Below, piece by piece: positions 1 to 8,376 of a stretch of DNA of 55,967 bases. The stretch is from NCBI RefSeq assembly GCF_024655565.1, contig NZ_JANKOF010000024.1, positions 1-55,967 on the forward strand. The letters are read 5' to 3'. Source of the DNA: Nitratireductor sp. ZSWI3 (GTDB taxonomy: Bacteria; Pseudomonadota; Alphaproteobacteria; Rhizobiales; Rhizobiaceae). Each line of letters starts with the position of its first letter. Position 1 is the first letter of the stretch. A program made the position numbers and the translations under genes. The notes under the pieces are model-generated. The model did not search any database and was not told where the DNA came from. It saw only the letters and a program-made list of their open reading frames with translations.

Positions 1-31
1 ATCCCAACAGATGGGTACCATCTGTTGGGAT
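1..31. terminator. Perfect 14-bp inverted repeat at the window edge
   Basis: Bases 1-14 pair perfectly with 18-31 around a 3-nt loop. No T-run follows on the plus strand, so it may be a terminator-like hairpin for a gene beyond the left edge or a stand-alone palindrome. The repeat element at 44-88 follows closely. Confidence 0.5.
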
Positions 32-43
32 CGCACCACTAGA

Positions 44-88
44 GCGGGATGAGGACAAGTGCGAAGTGGTTTTCCGCCCGCATCCCGC
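44..88. repeat. Small palindromic intergenic repeat, copy 1 of 3
   Basis: Outer arms GCGGGATG (44-51) and CATCCCGC (81-88) enclose a core ending in GGTTTTCCGCC. The same element recurs at 17132-17180 in opposite orientation and at 30332-30382. The shared core, read on the other strand, is close to GGCGGAAAACCGCTTC. It resembles small palindromic elements dispersed between genes in Rhizobiales. It lies between the left-edge hairpin and the first gene, in the likely 5' region of that gene. Confidence 0.75.
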
Positions 89-141
89 ATTAGTTTTTTG
101 GAATCGAGCGGGAGGCGGCGGAGAGGCCGGGGGAAAAGGCA

Positions 142-726
142 ATGGCGCAGCGTGTGGTGATCGTTCTCGGGCATCCGGATCCCGGACCGGAGCGGCTTTG
201 CCGAGCGATCGCGCAGGCCTATCGGGAAGGAGCCGAGAAGGCGGGGCACGAGGTCGAAAGCTTCGATCTCGCCGCGATCGACTTCCCGCTCCTGCGCACG
301 CAGGAGGATTTCCTCCATGGCCAGACCCCGGAGGCGCTGAAGCCCGTGCAGGGGGCGATCAGCCGGGCGCAGCACGTGGTGTTCGTCTTTCCCCTCTGGC
401 TCGGCACCATGCCGGCCCTCATGAAGGGCTTCCTGGAGCAGGTGATGCGGCCGGGCGTCGCCTTCGCCTATGGCAAGACGGGTTTCCCCGAGACGCTGCT
501 CAAGGGCAAGTCGGCGCGCATCATCGTCACCATGGGCATGCCCGCCCTCGTCTACCGGTTCTGGTTTTTCGGGCACGGCCTCGGCAATCTGCGCCGCAAC
601 ATCCTGAAATTCGCCGGGTTCTCGCCCGTCCGCACGACATTGTTCGGCATGATCGAAGGGGCGAGCGAGGAGAAGCGCCGGCGCTGGCTGGACACCGTGC
701 GCGCACTCGGCGCAAAGGCCGCGTGA
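142..726 (+). CDS. Flavodoxin-fold NAD(P)H-dependent oxidoreductase
   Basis: The product is 194 aa and matches the flavodoxin-like NAD(P)H dehydrogenase (quinone) / NADPH-dependent FMN reductase type. The N-terminal beta strand and phosphate-binding loop read VVIVLGHPDPGPERL (residues 5-19). The FPLWLGTMPALMKGFLEQVM segment (about 81-100) is typical of MdaB/KefF-like proteins that hold FMN at a dimer interface. Expected activity is two-electron reduction of quinones or similar electrophiles in the cytoplasm. The ATG follows an AAAAGG-type ribosome binding site. The gene converges on the response regulator gene with a 24-bp gap. The physiological substrate cannot be read from the sequence. Confidence 0.8.
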   Translation: MAQRVVIVLGHPDPGPERLCRAIAQAYREGAEKAGHEVESFDLAAIDFPLLRTQEDFLHGQTPEALKPVQGAISRAQHVVFVFPLWLGTMPALMKGFLEQVMRPGVAFAYGKTGFPETLLKGKSARIIVTMGMPALVYRFWFFGHGLGNLRRNILKFAGFSPVRTTLFGMIEGASEEKRRRWLDTVRALGAKAA

Positions 727-750
727 GAGCCAGTCAGGAGCGGTCTCGCC

Positions 751-1683
751 TCACCCGTCGAGCCGCAGCACGTGGGTGGCCTTGACGGCGGCCGAAGCGC
801 GGTTTTCCACGCCGAGCTTGGCATAGACCTGCTCCAGATGCTTGTTCACCGTGCGCGGGCTGAGGCCCAGGATCTCGCCTATGTCGCGGTTGGATTTGCC
901 GCGGGCGATCCACAGGAGCACTTCGCTCTCGCGCTGGGTGAGGCCGAACTGCTGGCGCAGCACCGCTTCCTGATCCTCGCCGCCGCCGGCGATCAGGCGG
1001 AACAGGTGCTCGTCCGGTCCTATGGCGCCCAGGCAGACGAGCTGCAGCCCGGCGGGTCGCGCCGGATCGAGCGGCAGGGTCTCCCCGGCAAACGCCGCTG
1101 CGCCGTGCGCGGCGATCCATTCCCCGACCCGTTGCGACAGGTGCTCCGGCGCCTGCCCTCCGGCGGCCGGCGTGTCGAGCAGCCTTGCCGCCTGCGGCGT
1201 CGCCCATTGCAGCCTGCCGGACGAAGACAGCGCCAGGAGATGCCGCCCCGCCGCATCGAGCGCCAGCTGGGCGCTCTGCGCCCGGCGCGCATTGGCCAGA
1301 TGGACGCGGATGCGGGCGTTGAGCTCGTCGAGATTGATGGGTTTGGTGAGATAGTCGACACCGCCCGATTCCAGAGCGTGGACCACATGCTCCGTCTCCG
1401 TCAGCCCGGTCATGAAGATGACCGGCACATGGGCGACACCGGCCATGGACTTCAGCCGCCGGCAGGTCTCGAACCCGTCGAGCCCGGGCATGACGGCGTC
1501 CATCAGGATGATGTCGGGCGCCAGCCTATCGGCAATGCCCAGCGCCGCCTCGCCGCTGCGCGCCACCAGCACCGTGACGCCGGAGGCTTCCATGGCGCTC
1601 ACCAGGAAGCCCAGCGCTTCCGGGGAATCGTCGACCACCAGCACGATGTCGCCGGCCGGCCGCGCCGTTGCCGCCTCACTCAT
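751..1683 (-). CDS. LuxR/NarL-type response regulator, partner of the transporter-kinase
   Basis: The product is 310 aa. An N-terminal receiver domain has the acidic pair at D18-D19, phospho-acceptor D62 in LMDAVMPG and conserved K114 in YLTKP. Residues about 130-230 form a linker or PAS-like segment. A LuxR-type helix-turn-helix (LTQRESEVLLWIARG onward, about 248-300) ends the protein. The start codon overlaps the 3' end of the upstream hybrid kinase gene by 8 bp, so the two are translationally coupled and presumably form one phosphorelay. The position opposite urtA suggests, as inference, control of the urea genes. At 310 aa it is longer than the usual 210-220 aa because of the middle segment. 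Confidence 0.88.
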   Translation of the reverse strand: MSEAATARPAGDIVLVVDDSPEALGFLVSAMEASGVTVLVARSGEAALGIADRLAPDIILMDAVMPGLDGFETCRRLKSMAGVAHVPVIFMTGLTETEHVVHALESGGVDYLTKPINLDELNARIRVHLANARRAQSAQLALDAAGRHLLALSSSGRLQWATPQAARLLDTPAAGGQAPEHLSQRVGEWIAAHGAAAFAGETLPLDPARPAGLQLVCLGAIGPDEHLFRLIAGGGEDQEAVLRQQFGLTQRESEVLLWIARGKSNRDIGEILGLSPRTVNKHLEQVYAKLGVENRASAAVKATHVLRLDG

Positions 1684-4600
1684 CGCCGCTCACGCTTTCC
1701 AGGAATCGCGTGTAGCCGGCAAAGTCGTAGCTCTGCATATGCGATCTCAGCACCTCCACGAATTGCGTGTTCTCCGGGGAAAGCGAAAGCGCCTCCAGCT
1801 TGCTTTCGATGCCGCGCACATGGCCGATCTGGCCGAGGTCGATCAACTCGCGCACATGGGCGGCGCCGGGCGACCTCAGCGCCGGACGGCCGGCGGCGCG
1901 GGACGCCTCGTCCGGCTCGTCTCCCTCATAGATCCATTCGAGCCGCAGATGCCCCTCCAGCTTCTCCAGAAGCTGCTGCAGCGAGAAGGGTTTGGCGATG
2001 GCATCGCTGTGGCCGGCATCGCGCGTACTGCGGTTGGTGCCGTCGCCGACATTGGCCGACAGCATGACGAGCGGCACGCCGACGCCGCGCTCACGCAACC
2101 GCTTGACGAGGTCCCAGCCGCTCATGCCCGGCATCAGGATGTCGACGAAGAAGAGATCGGGTTGAATTGCTTCCGTCAGCGTCAGGCAGTCCGGGCCGTC
2201 GGCGGCGGTGAGCACGGTGAAGTCGAGCGGCTGCAGCATGTGGCGCATCATCTCGCGGTGCTCGGCATTGTCGTCGACCACGACAACGGTGCGGCGCGGC
2301 CCGCGATAGCCCGTGATGCGGCGCTCGCTGGCGACGCGGGCGAGCGGGCGATCCACCTTGGCGAGCATCAGCCGCACCTGGAATGTCGCGCCCGCACCCG
2401 CCGCGCTTTCCACCGCGATGTCGCCGCCCAGCGTCTCCACCAGAAGCTTGGTGATGGTCAGCCCGAGGCCGAGCCCCGGCGACAGGCGGTTGCGCTCGGC
2501 GCTGCCGCGCGCGAAGGGCTCGAAGATGCGGGCCTGGTCGGCCTCGCCGATGCCCGGTCCGCTGTCGCCGACGCGGAAATGCGCCACTTCGGAGCGGTAG
2601 GCGACGGCGAACGCGACATGCCCGGCATCGGTGAACTTGATGGCATTGGAGAGCAGGTTGACGAGAATCTGGCGCAACCGCTTCTCGTCGGCGCGCACGT
2701 GACGCGGCAACGCCCTGTCGCGCGTGTGGCGGAACTCCAGCCCCTTCGCCTCCGCCTGCAGGCGGAACATGTCGACGATCTGGTCGAGCACATCGGTGAG
2801 ATTGACCTCGGCCATGTGCACCTGCAGCCGGCCCGCCTCGATCTTGGAGATGTCGAGCAGGCCGTCGATCAGGCCCGACAGATGCTCGGCACTGCGGCGG
2901 ATGACCTTGATGGAGGACTTGCGCGGCGCGGGAATGTCGTCCTCGCGCTCGAGGATCTGCGCATAGCCCATCACAGCGTTGAGCGGCGTGCGCAATTCGT
3001 GGCTCAGCCCCACCACATAGCGGCTCTTGGCCTGGTTGGCCGCCTCCGCCGCCTCCTTGGCGCGCTGCAGGGCCGCATCGGTTTTCTCGTGGGCGGCGAT
3101 CTCCCTGAGCAGCGCCGTGTTCTGGCGCGAGCTTTCCTCCTCCGCCACGCGGCGGCTGTCCTCGGCCAGCACCAGATACCAGGTGACGATGCCGGCGACG
3201 ACCGTGAAGACGAAGAAGACGACGAGGATGGTGCCGCCCACCACATCCGCCGTTTCCGGCGCCGCCCTAACCGCGAACATGTGGATCATCGCCAGCATCA
3301 CGCCGATCAGGGTCACGGCGAAGCCCATCGCCATGCCGTAGCGGCCGAGCCGCGTCTGCAGCGTCTCGATGGCGACGGCGGGCAGGATGCGCCGGGCAAC
3401 CGTTTCCGCCTGCGCCCGGAAATGCGCCTTCGGCTTGCACAGGTCGTGACAGCGGGCATCGAGCGAGCAGCACAGGGAGCAGATGGGCGCCGCATAGGCC
3501 GGGCACCAGGCCATGTCCTCCGGCTCGAAGGGGTGCTCGCAGATCGAACAGGTGATGGCGCCTTCCGCCTGCCAGGCGCGCCGCGCCTTGCGCGCCAGAT
3601 AATAGCGCCCGCCCGTGGCCCAGGCGATGGCCGGAGCGGCGAGGAAGGCGACGACCAGCGCGATGTAGGGCGCAAGCGCCGCGGCGAGCGTCCCGAACAG
3701 ACCGAAATGGGCGGCGAGCGCCATGCCGGCCGAGAGCGCCATGGAGCCGGTGCCGACCGGGTTGACGTCGTAGAGATGGGCCCGCTTGAACTCGATGCCG
3801 GGCGGCGCCAGGCCGAGCGGCTTGTTGATGAAAAGGTCCGCCGAGATGGTGCACAGCCAGGCCATGGCGATGATCGAGAAGACGGCGAGCGTCGCCTCCA
3901 GGAGCCGGTAGATGCCAAGCTCCATGAGCAGAAGCGCGATGGCGACGTTGAACAGCAGCCAGACCACCCGGCCGGGATGGCTGTGCGTCAGGCGCGAGAA
4001 GAAGTTCGACCAGGCGAGCGAACCCGCATAGGCGTTCATGACGTTGATCTTGAGCTGCGAGACCACCACGAACACGGCCATCAGGACGAGCGCCGCAGTA
4101 TCGTTGGGGATCATGTAGCCGAAGGCCACCGCATACATCTGCGCGGGCTCCGCGGCGTGCTCGGCCGGCACGCCCGTGGAAAGCACCAGCACGGCGAGGA
4201 AGGAGCCGGCAAGCAGCTTGGGCGCCCCGAGCAGCACCCAGCCCGGCCCGGCGAGGAACACCGCCAGCCGGTGGCGCTTGCGCGACTGCTCCTGTGGCGG
4301 CAGGAAGCGCAGGAAATCCACCTGCTCGCCGATCTGCGTCAGGAGCGCCAGGATGACCGCCGAGGCGGCGCCGAACTTGACGAGATCGAAGGGCGCGAGC
4401 CCGCCCGCCGCCGGTGCCTCCTGCGCTCCGGCGAAGGCGCGCCAGAGGTCGAATTTCTCCCAGTCGAGAAAGGCGATGAAGAGGAAGGGAAGGATGTTGA
4501 GGACGATCCAGACGGGTTGGGTCAGGAGCTGGAAGCGGCTGATGAGGCGCACGCCGTGGGTGACGAGCGGGATGACGGCGACGGCACTGACGATGTAGCC

Positions 4601-5050
4601 GACCCATAAGGGCACGCCGAAGGCCAGCTCCAGCGCGCTCGACATGATCGAGGCCTCGATGGCGAAGAGAATGAAGGTGAAGCTGGCATAGACCAGCGAG
4701 GTGATGGTGGAGCCGATATAGCCGAAGCCGGCGCCGCGCGTCAGCAGGTCGATGTCGAGCCCGTGCCGCGTCGCATAGCGCGAGATCGGCACACCGATGA
4801 CGAGGATCACGACGCTGGCGATCAGGATGGCGACGAAGGCATTGGTCGTGCCGTAGGAAAGCGTGATCGCCCCGCCGATCGCCTCCAGCGCCAGGAAGGA
4901 GATGGCGCCGATGGCCGTCTGCGAGATGCGCTGGCTGGAAAACCGGCGGGCGCTCTTCGCGGTGAAGCGCAGCGCATAATCCTCGAGCGTCTGGTTGGCC
5001 ACCCAGCGATTGTACTCGCGCCTGATGGGAAGAATCCGCTGTCGCGCCAT
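1676..5050 (-). CDS. NCS1-type transporter domain fused to hybrid sensor histidine kinase
   Basis: The product is 1124 aa in four parts. Residues about 15-480 are a polytopic membrane domain resembling nucleobase-cation-symport-1 (cytosine/allantoin permease) proteins. Residues 501-538 are cysteine-rich (C501, C504, C516, C524, C527, C528, C534, C538), possibly metal-binding. Two more membrane spans lie at about 572-627. A coiled coil leads to a HisKA domain (H684 in LSHELRTPLN), an HATPase domain (N box about 799-808, DSGPGIG 829-835, GLGLGLTI 859-866), a receiver domain (acidic pair D926-D927, acceptor D970, K1020) and a helical C-terminus. A transporter used as sensor is known from CbrA-type kinases, which use an SLC5 domain instead. 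Ligand sensing of urea or a related ureide is inferred from the divergent urt genes. Whether the domain still transports is unknown. Confidence 0.9.
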   Translation of the reverse strand: MARQRILPIRREYNRWVANQTLEDYALRFTAKSARRFSSQRISQTAIGAISFLALEAIGGAITLSYGTTNAFVAILIASVVILVIGVPISRYATRHGLDIDLLTRGAGFGYIGSTITSLVYASFTFILFAIEASIMSSALELAFGVPLWVGYIVSAVAVIPLVTHGVRLISRFQLLTQPVWIVLNILPFLFIAFLDWEKFDLWRAFAGAQEAPAAGGLAPFDLVKFGAASAVILALLTQIGEQVDFLRFLPPQEQSRKRHRLAVFLAGPGWVLLGAPKLLAGSFLAVLVLSTGVPAEHAAEPAQMYAVAFGYMIPNDTAALVLMAVFVVVSQLKINVMNAYAGSLAWSNFFSRLTHSHPGRVVWLLFNVAIALLLMELGIYRLLEATLAVFSIIAMAWLCTISADLFINKPLGLAPPGIEFKRAHLYDVNPVGTGSMALSAGMALAAHFGLFGTLAAALAPYIALVVAFLAAPAIAWATGGRYYLARKARRAWQAEGAITCSICEHPFEPEDMAWCPAYAAPICSLCCSLDARCHDLCKPKAHFRAQAETVARRILPAVAIETLQTRLGRYGMAMGFAVTLIGVMLAMIHMFAVRAAPETADVVGGTILVVFFVFTVVAGIVTWYLVLAEDSRRVAEEESSRQNTALLREIAAHEKTDAALQRAKEAAEAANQAKSRYVVGLSHELRTPLNAVMGYAQILEREDDIPAPRKSSIKVIRRSAEHLSGLIDGLLDISKIEAGRLQVHMAEVNLTDVLDQIVDMFRLQAEAKGLEFRHTRDRALPRHVRADEKRLRQILVNLLSNAIKFTDAGHVAFAVAYRSEVAHFRVGDSGPGIGEADQARIFEPFARGSAERNRLSPGLGLGLTITKLLVETLGGDIAVESAAGAGATFQVRLMLAKVDRPLARVASERRITGYRGPRRTVVVVDDNAEHREMMRHMLQPLDFTVLTAADGPDCLTLTEAIQPDLFFVDILMPGMSGWDLVKRLRERGVGVPLVMLSANVGDGTNRSTRDAGHSDAIAKPFSLQQLLEKLEGHLRLEWIYEGDEPDEASRAAGRPALRSPGAAHVRELIDLGQIGHVRGIESKLEALSLSPENTQFVEVLRSHMQSYDFAGYTRFLESVSGDE

Positions 5051-5324
5051 GAATTTGCGGGCTGCCCCCTCGCCTCTCGTTTTCGCCGTAACCTGCAGAT
5101 GACTACTTTTTCATCACATACGCAATATGCTGAAAATTTAAGCTGTCGGTCGTAACCGGCTAATCCCCTGCGAAACCTCGCCTTTTCCCGCCGTCGCAAT
5201 TCGCGGGCCAGTCGACCTACGTCATTCAACGTATAGGAGCCTCCTCTGCTGCATCGCACAATCGGCTTCGAGGTCGGGAACAGGTCATGCCCGATCCATG
5301 CAAAACAGCCAGGGGAACAACCAG
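5051..5324. promoter_or_regulatory. Divergent control region between sensor kinase and urtA
   Basis: This 274-bp gap separates the kinase gene (minus) from urtA (plus). It is less GC-rich than its surroundings near 5100-5150. At 5218-5233 is a perfect inverted repeat TACGT-N6-ACGTA, about 90 bp upstream of the urtA start. Its size and symmetry suit a NarL/FixJ-type response regulator dimer, so the adjacent regulator is a candidate binder. I found no convincing sigma54 (-24/-12) element here. Confidence 0.5.
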
Positions 5325-6620
5325 ATGACTCTCAATCTCACACGCCGCGCGACGCTCGCCGCCGCGCTGACGGGCGCAATGGCCCTGTCGCTCGGCCCGG
5401 TGCGCGCCGCCGACGACACGATCAAGGTCGGCGTCCTGCATTCGCTGTCCGGCACCATGGCCATTTCCGAGACGACCCTGAAGGACACGATGCTCTTCCT
5501 CATCGAGGAGCAGAACAAGAAGGGCGGGCTGCTCGGCAAGAAGCTGGAAGCCGTGGTGGTCGACCCGGCCTCCGACTGGCCGCTCTTCGCCGAGAAGGCG
5601 CGCGAGCTGGTCTCGGTCAACAAGGTAGCCGCGGTGTTCGGCTGCTGGACCTCGGTCAGCCGCAAATCGGTGCTGCCGGTTTTCGAGGAGCTGAACTCGA
5701 TCCTGTTCTACCCCGTCCAGTATGAGGGCGAGGAGAGCCAGCGCAACGTGTTCTACACGGGCGCCGCCCCCAACCAGCAGGCCATCCCCGCCGTCGACTA
5801 CCTGATGAACGAGGAGGGCGTCGAGCGCTGGGTTCTGGCTGGCACCGACTATGTCTACCCACGCACGACCAACAAGATCCTCGAGCAGTATCTCAAGGAC
5901 AAGGGCGTCGCCGCCGAAGACATCATGATCAACTACACGCCCTTCGGCCATTCCGACTGGCAGACCATCGTCTCCGACATCAAGGCCTTCGGCTCGGCCG
6001 GCAAGAAGACGGCCGTGGTCTCGACCATCAACGGCGATGCCAACGTGCCGTTCTACAAGGAGCTCGGCAACCAGGGCATCTCGGCCACCGACATTCCCGT
6101 CGTCGCCTTCTCGGTCGGCGAGGAGGAGCTTGCCGGCATCGACACCGGCCCGCTCGTCGGCCATCTCGCCGCCTGGAACTACTTCCAGTCGGTCGACACA
6201 CCGGAGAACCAGGCGTTCATCGACAAGTGGCGTGCCTTCACCGGCAACGACAAGCGGGTGACCAACGACCCGATGGAAGCCCATGTCATCGGCTTCAACC
6301 TGTGGGTCCAGGCGGTCGAGAAGGCCGGCACCACGGATACGGACGCCGTGCTCGAGGCCATCGTCGGCCTGGAGACGCCGAACCTGACCGGCGGCATCGC
6401 CAAGATGCTTCCCAACCACCACGTCACCAAGCCCGTGCTGATCGGCGAGATCCAGGACGACGGCCAGTTCGACGTGGTGTGGGAGACGGAAGGCACGGTG
6501 CCGGGCGATGCCTGGTCTGACTTCCTGCCCGAATCCAAGATGATCGAGGCCGACTGGACCGCCCCCATCAACTGCGGGAACTACAACACCGAGACGAAGG
6601 CCTGCGGCGGCGGAAGCTGA
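5325..6620 (+). CDS. urtA: Urea ABC transporter, periplasmic substrate-binding protein UrtA
   Basis: The product is 431 aa and belongs to the branched-chain-amino-acid-type (type I) binding proteins that capture urea or short amides for UrtBCDE. A signal peptide with a twin arginine (TRRATLAAALTG) ends near VRA at residue 28. The mature start DTIKVGVLHSLSGTMAISE is typical of UrtA. I chose the ATG at 5325 because AGGGG lies about 9 nt upstream; an in-frame ATG at 5298 would add nine polar residues before the signal. It is the first gene of the urt-ure cluster, and the hairpin repeat at 6636-6700 separates it from urtB. Abundant binding protein relative to permease would fit that arrangement. 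Confidence 0.93.
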   Translation: MTLNLTRRATLAAALTGAMALSLGPVRAADDTIKVGVLHSLSGTMAISETTLKDTMLFLIEEQNKKGGLLGKKLEAVVVDPASDWPLFAEKARELVSVNKVAAVFGCWTSVSRKSVLPVFEELNSILFYPVQYEGEESQRNVFYTGAAPNQQAIPAVDYLMNEEGVERWVLAGTDYVYPRTTNKILEQYLKDKGVAAEDIMINYTPFGHSDWQTIVSDIKAFGSAGKKTAVVSTINGDANVPFYKELGNQGISATDIPVVAFSVGEEELAGIDTGPLVGHLAAWNYFQSVDTPENQAFIDKWRAFTGNDKRVTNDPMEAHVIGFNLWVQAVEKAGTTDTDAVLEAIVGLETPNLTGGIAKMLPNHHVTKPVLIGEIQDDGQFDVVWETEGTVPGDAWSDFLPESKMIEADWTAPINCGNYNTETKACGGGS

Positions 6621-6635
6621 GGCAGTCCCAGGCCC

Positions 6636-6700
6636 GCCCCTCACCTTTACCTTCTCCCCCCTGGCGGGGAGAAGGTGGCCCGAAGGGCCGGATGAGGGGC
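6636..6700. repeat. Three-stem hairpin repeat between urtA and urtB
   Basis: Nested and sequential stems are visible. The outer arms GCCCCTCA (6636-6643) and TGAGGGGC (6693-6700) pair. The inner 11-bp stem ACCTTCTCCCC (6649-6659) pairs with GGGGAGAAGGT (6666-6676). A third stem is GGCCC-GAA-GGGCC (6677-6689). It resembles a dispersed repeat common in proteobacterial intergenic regions. Placed inside an operon, it could protect urtA mRNA or attenuate read-through into urtB. Confidence 0.75.
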
Positions 6701-6756
6701 TGGCGCCTCCAACCACACACAGGCACCGCACACAGGCTCAACCACAGGCTCAACCG

Positions 6757-8376
6757 ATGTCAGCCATACGCCTCGCCATAAGCATGATCGCCGCGCTTCT
6801 TCTGCTGGCCGCTGCCGCACCGTCCATGGCGCAGACCGATCCGCTTCAGGCGCTGGTGCGGGCCCTGCCCAAGGGCGGCTATGGCGACCGGGAAAAGGTG
6901 ATCCTGGAGCTTGCCGCGACCGGCGATGCGCGCGTGGCGAAGGTGCTCGACGCGCTCGGCAGGGGCGATCTCTACGCGGTGAAGGACAGCGCCGCCGTGG
7001 TGACCGCCACCGGACGCGGCAGCACGATGGACACCGCCGACCCGCTGAGCGGCGAGACGCTCGGCAAGATGGACAAGGGCGCGCTCGACAGGATCCGCGT
7101 CAACAACCGCCTGCGCCGCGCCATCGACAGCGCGGTCGGCCAGCTCACGCTGATGGGCGGCAGTCCGGCAATGCGCCTGGCGGCCGCGCGAAGCATGCTG
7201 AAGACCGCCGATCCCGATTCCATCGAGGTCCTGGACAAGGCCATCGCCGCCGAAAGCGACACCGCCGCCAGGATCGCCATGGAGGAGGCACGCGCCGCGG
7301 CGGTGCTGAAATCCGCCGCCCCGCTGGCGGACAAGGTCGCGGCCGTCGACACGCTCGTCGCCAGGGGCGACCGCGAGGCACTGGCCCTCCTGACCGGCGC
7401 GCGCGGCGATGCTTCCGCCGAGCTTCTGCCGGCCATCGGGGCCGGCATCGCCACCATCGAGGACAGGCTGGCCTTCTGGTCCGCGATGCAGAATGTCTGG
7501 TACGGGCTGTCGCTCGGCTCGGTGTTGCTTCTGGCGGCGATCGGCCTTGCCATCACCTTCGGCGTGATGGGCGTCATCAACATGGCCCATGGCGAGATCG
7601 TCATGCTCGGCGCCTACACGACCTTCGCCGTGCAAGAGGTGATCCGCAACAGCTTTCCGGGTCTGTTCGACTATTCGCTGGCCATCGCCCTGCCCCTCGC
7701 CTTCCTGGTGACGGGGGCGGCGGGCATCGCCATCGAGCGCGGCATCATCCGCTGGCTCTACGGGCGTCCGCTCGAGACGCTGCTTGCCACCTGGGGCCTC
7801 AGCCTCATCCTGCAGCAGGCGGTGCGCACCATCTTCGGGCCGAACAACCGCGAGGTGGGCAATCCCTCCTGGATGTCCGGCGCCTTCGAGCTGTGGGGCC
7901 TGTCGATCACCTGGAACCGGCTGTGGATCGTGGTCTTCGCGCTGATCGTCTTCGCCGTGCTTCTCGCCGTGCTCAACCGCACCCCGCTTGGCCTGCAGAT
8001 GCGCGCCGTCACGCAGAACCGGCGCATGGCCTCCTCGATGGGCATCCGCACGCCCTGGGTCGACGCGCTGACCTTCGGCCTCGGCTCCGGCATCGCCGGC
8101 ATCGCCGGCGTGGCGCTGTCGCAGATCGACAATGTCTCGCCCAATCTCGGCCAGAGCTACATCATCGACAGCTTCATGGTCGTCGTCTTCGGTGGCGTCG
8201 GCAATCTGTGGGGCACGCTGGTCGGCGCGCTGACGCTCGGCGTCGCCAACAAGTTCCTCGAACCCTATGCGGGCGCGGTGCTCGGCAAGATCCTGATCCT
8301 CGTCTTCATCATCCTTTTCATCCAGAGACGGCCGCGCGGGCTCTTCGCCCTCAAGGGCCGGGCGGTGGACGCATGA
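6757..8376 (+). CDS. urtB: Urea ABC transporter permease UrtB
   Basis: The product is 539 aa. A signal sequence (to about residue 26, PSMAQ) precedes an exported helical region rich in alanine (about 27-240) that is typical of proteobacterial UrtB. A LivH-like permease domain with about eight membrane segments follows; the conserved region is FGVMGVINMAHGE. It forms the membrane channel with UrtC. The stop overlaps the urtC start as ATGA, so the two permeases are translationally coupled. The N-terminal extension explains why it is longer than LivH proteins of about 300 aa. Confidence 0.92.
   Translation: MSAIRLAISMIAALLLLAAAAPSMAQTDPLQALVRALPKGGYGDREKVILELAATGDARVAKVLDALGRGDLYAVKDSAAVVTATGRGSTMDTADPLSGETLGKMDKGALDRIRVNNRLRRAIDSAVGQLTLMGGSPAMRLAAARSMLKTADPDSIEVLDKAIAAESDTAARIAMEEARAAAVLKSAAPLADKVAAVDTLVARGDREALALLTGARGDASAELLPAIGAGIATIEDRLAFWSAMQNVWYGLSLGSVLLLAAIGLAITFGVMGVINMAHGEIVMLGAYTTFAVQEVIRNSFPGLFDYSLAIALPLAFLVTGAAGIAIERGIIRWLYGRPLETLLATWGLSLILQQAVRTIFGPNNREVGNPSWMSGAFELWGLSITWNRLWIVVFALIVFAVLLAVLNRTPLGLQMRAVTQNRRMASSMGIRTPWVDALTFGLGSGIAGIAGVALSQIDNVSPNLGQSYIIDSFMVVVFGGVGNLWGTLVGALTLGVANKFLEPYAGAVLGKILILVFIILFIQRRPRGLFALKGRAVDA

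Noticed and set aside
1412-4609. A 1065-codon open frame on the plus strand opposite the sensor kinase
   Set aside because: It is low in hydrophobic residues, rich in Arg, Gly, Asp and His, and exactly mirrors the codon pattern of the real kinase gene. Such shadows are common in GC-rich DNA.
5051-5324. Sigma54 promoter for urtA, expected if NtrC controlled urea uptake
   Set aside because: No TGGCAC-N5-TTGC-like sequence at proper spacing was found in the divergent region.
5226-6731. A 501-codon minus-strand frame opposite urtA
   Set aside because: It is antisense to a clearly recognisable UrtA and has no family features. It is a composition effect.
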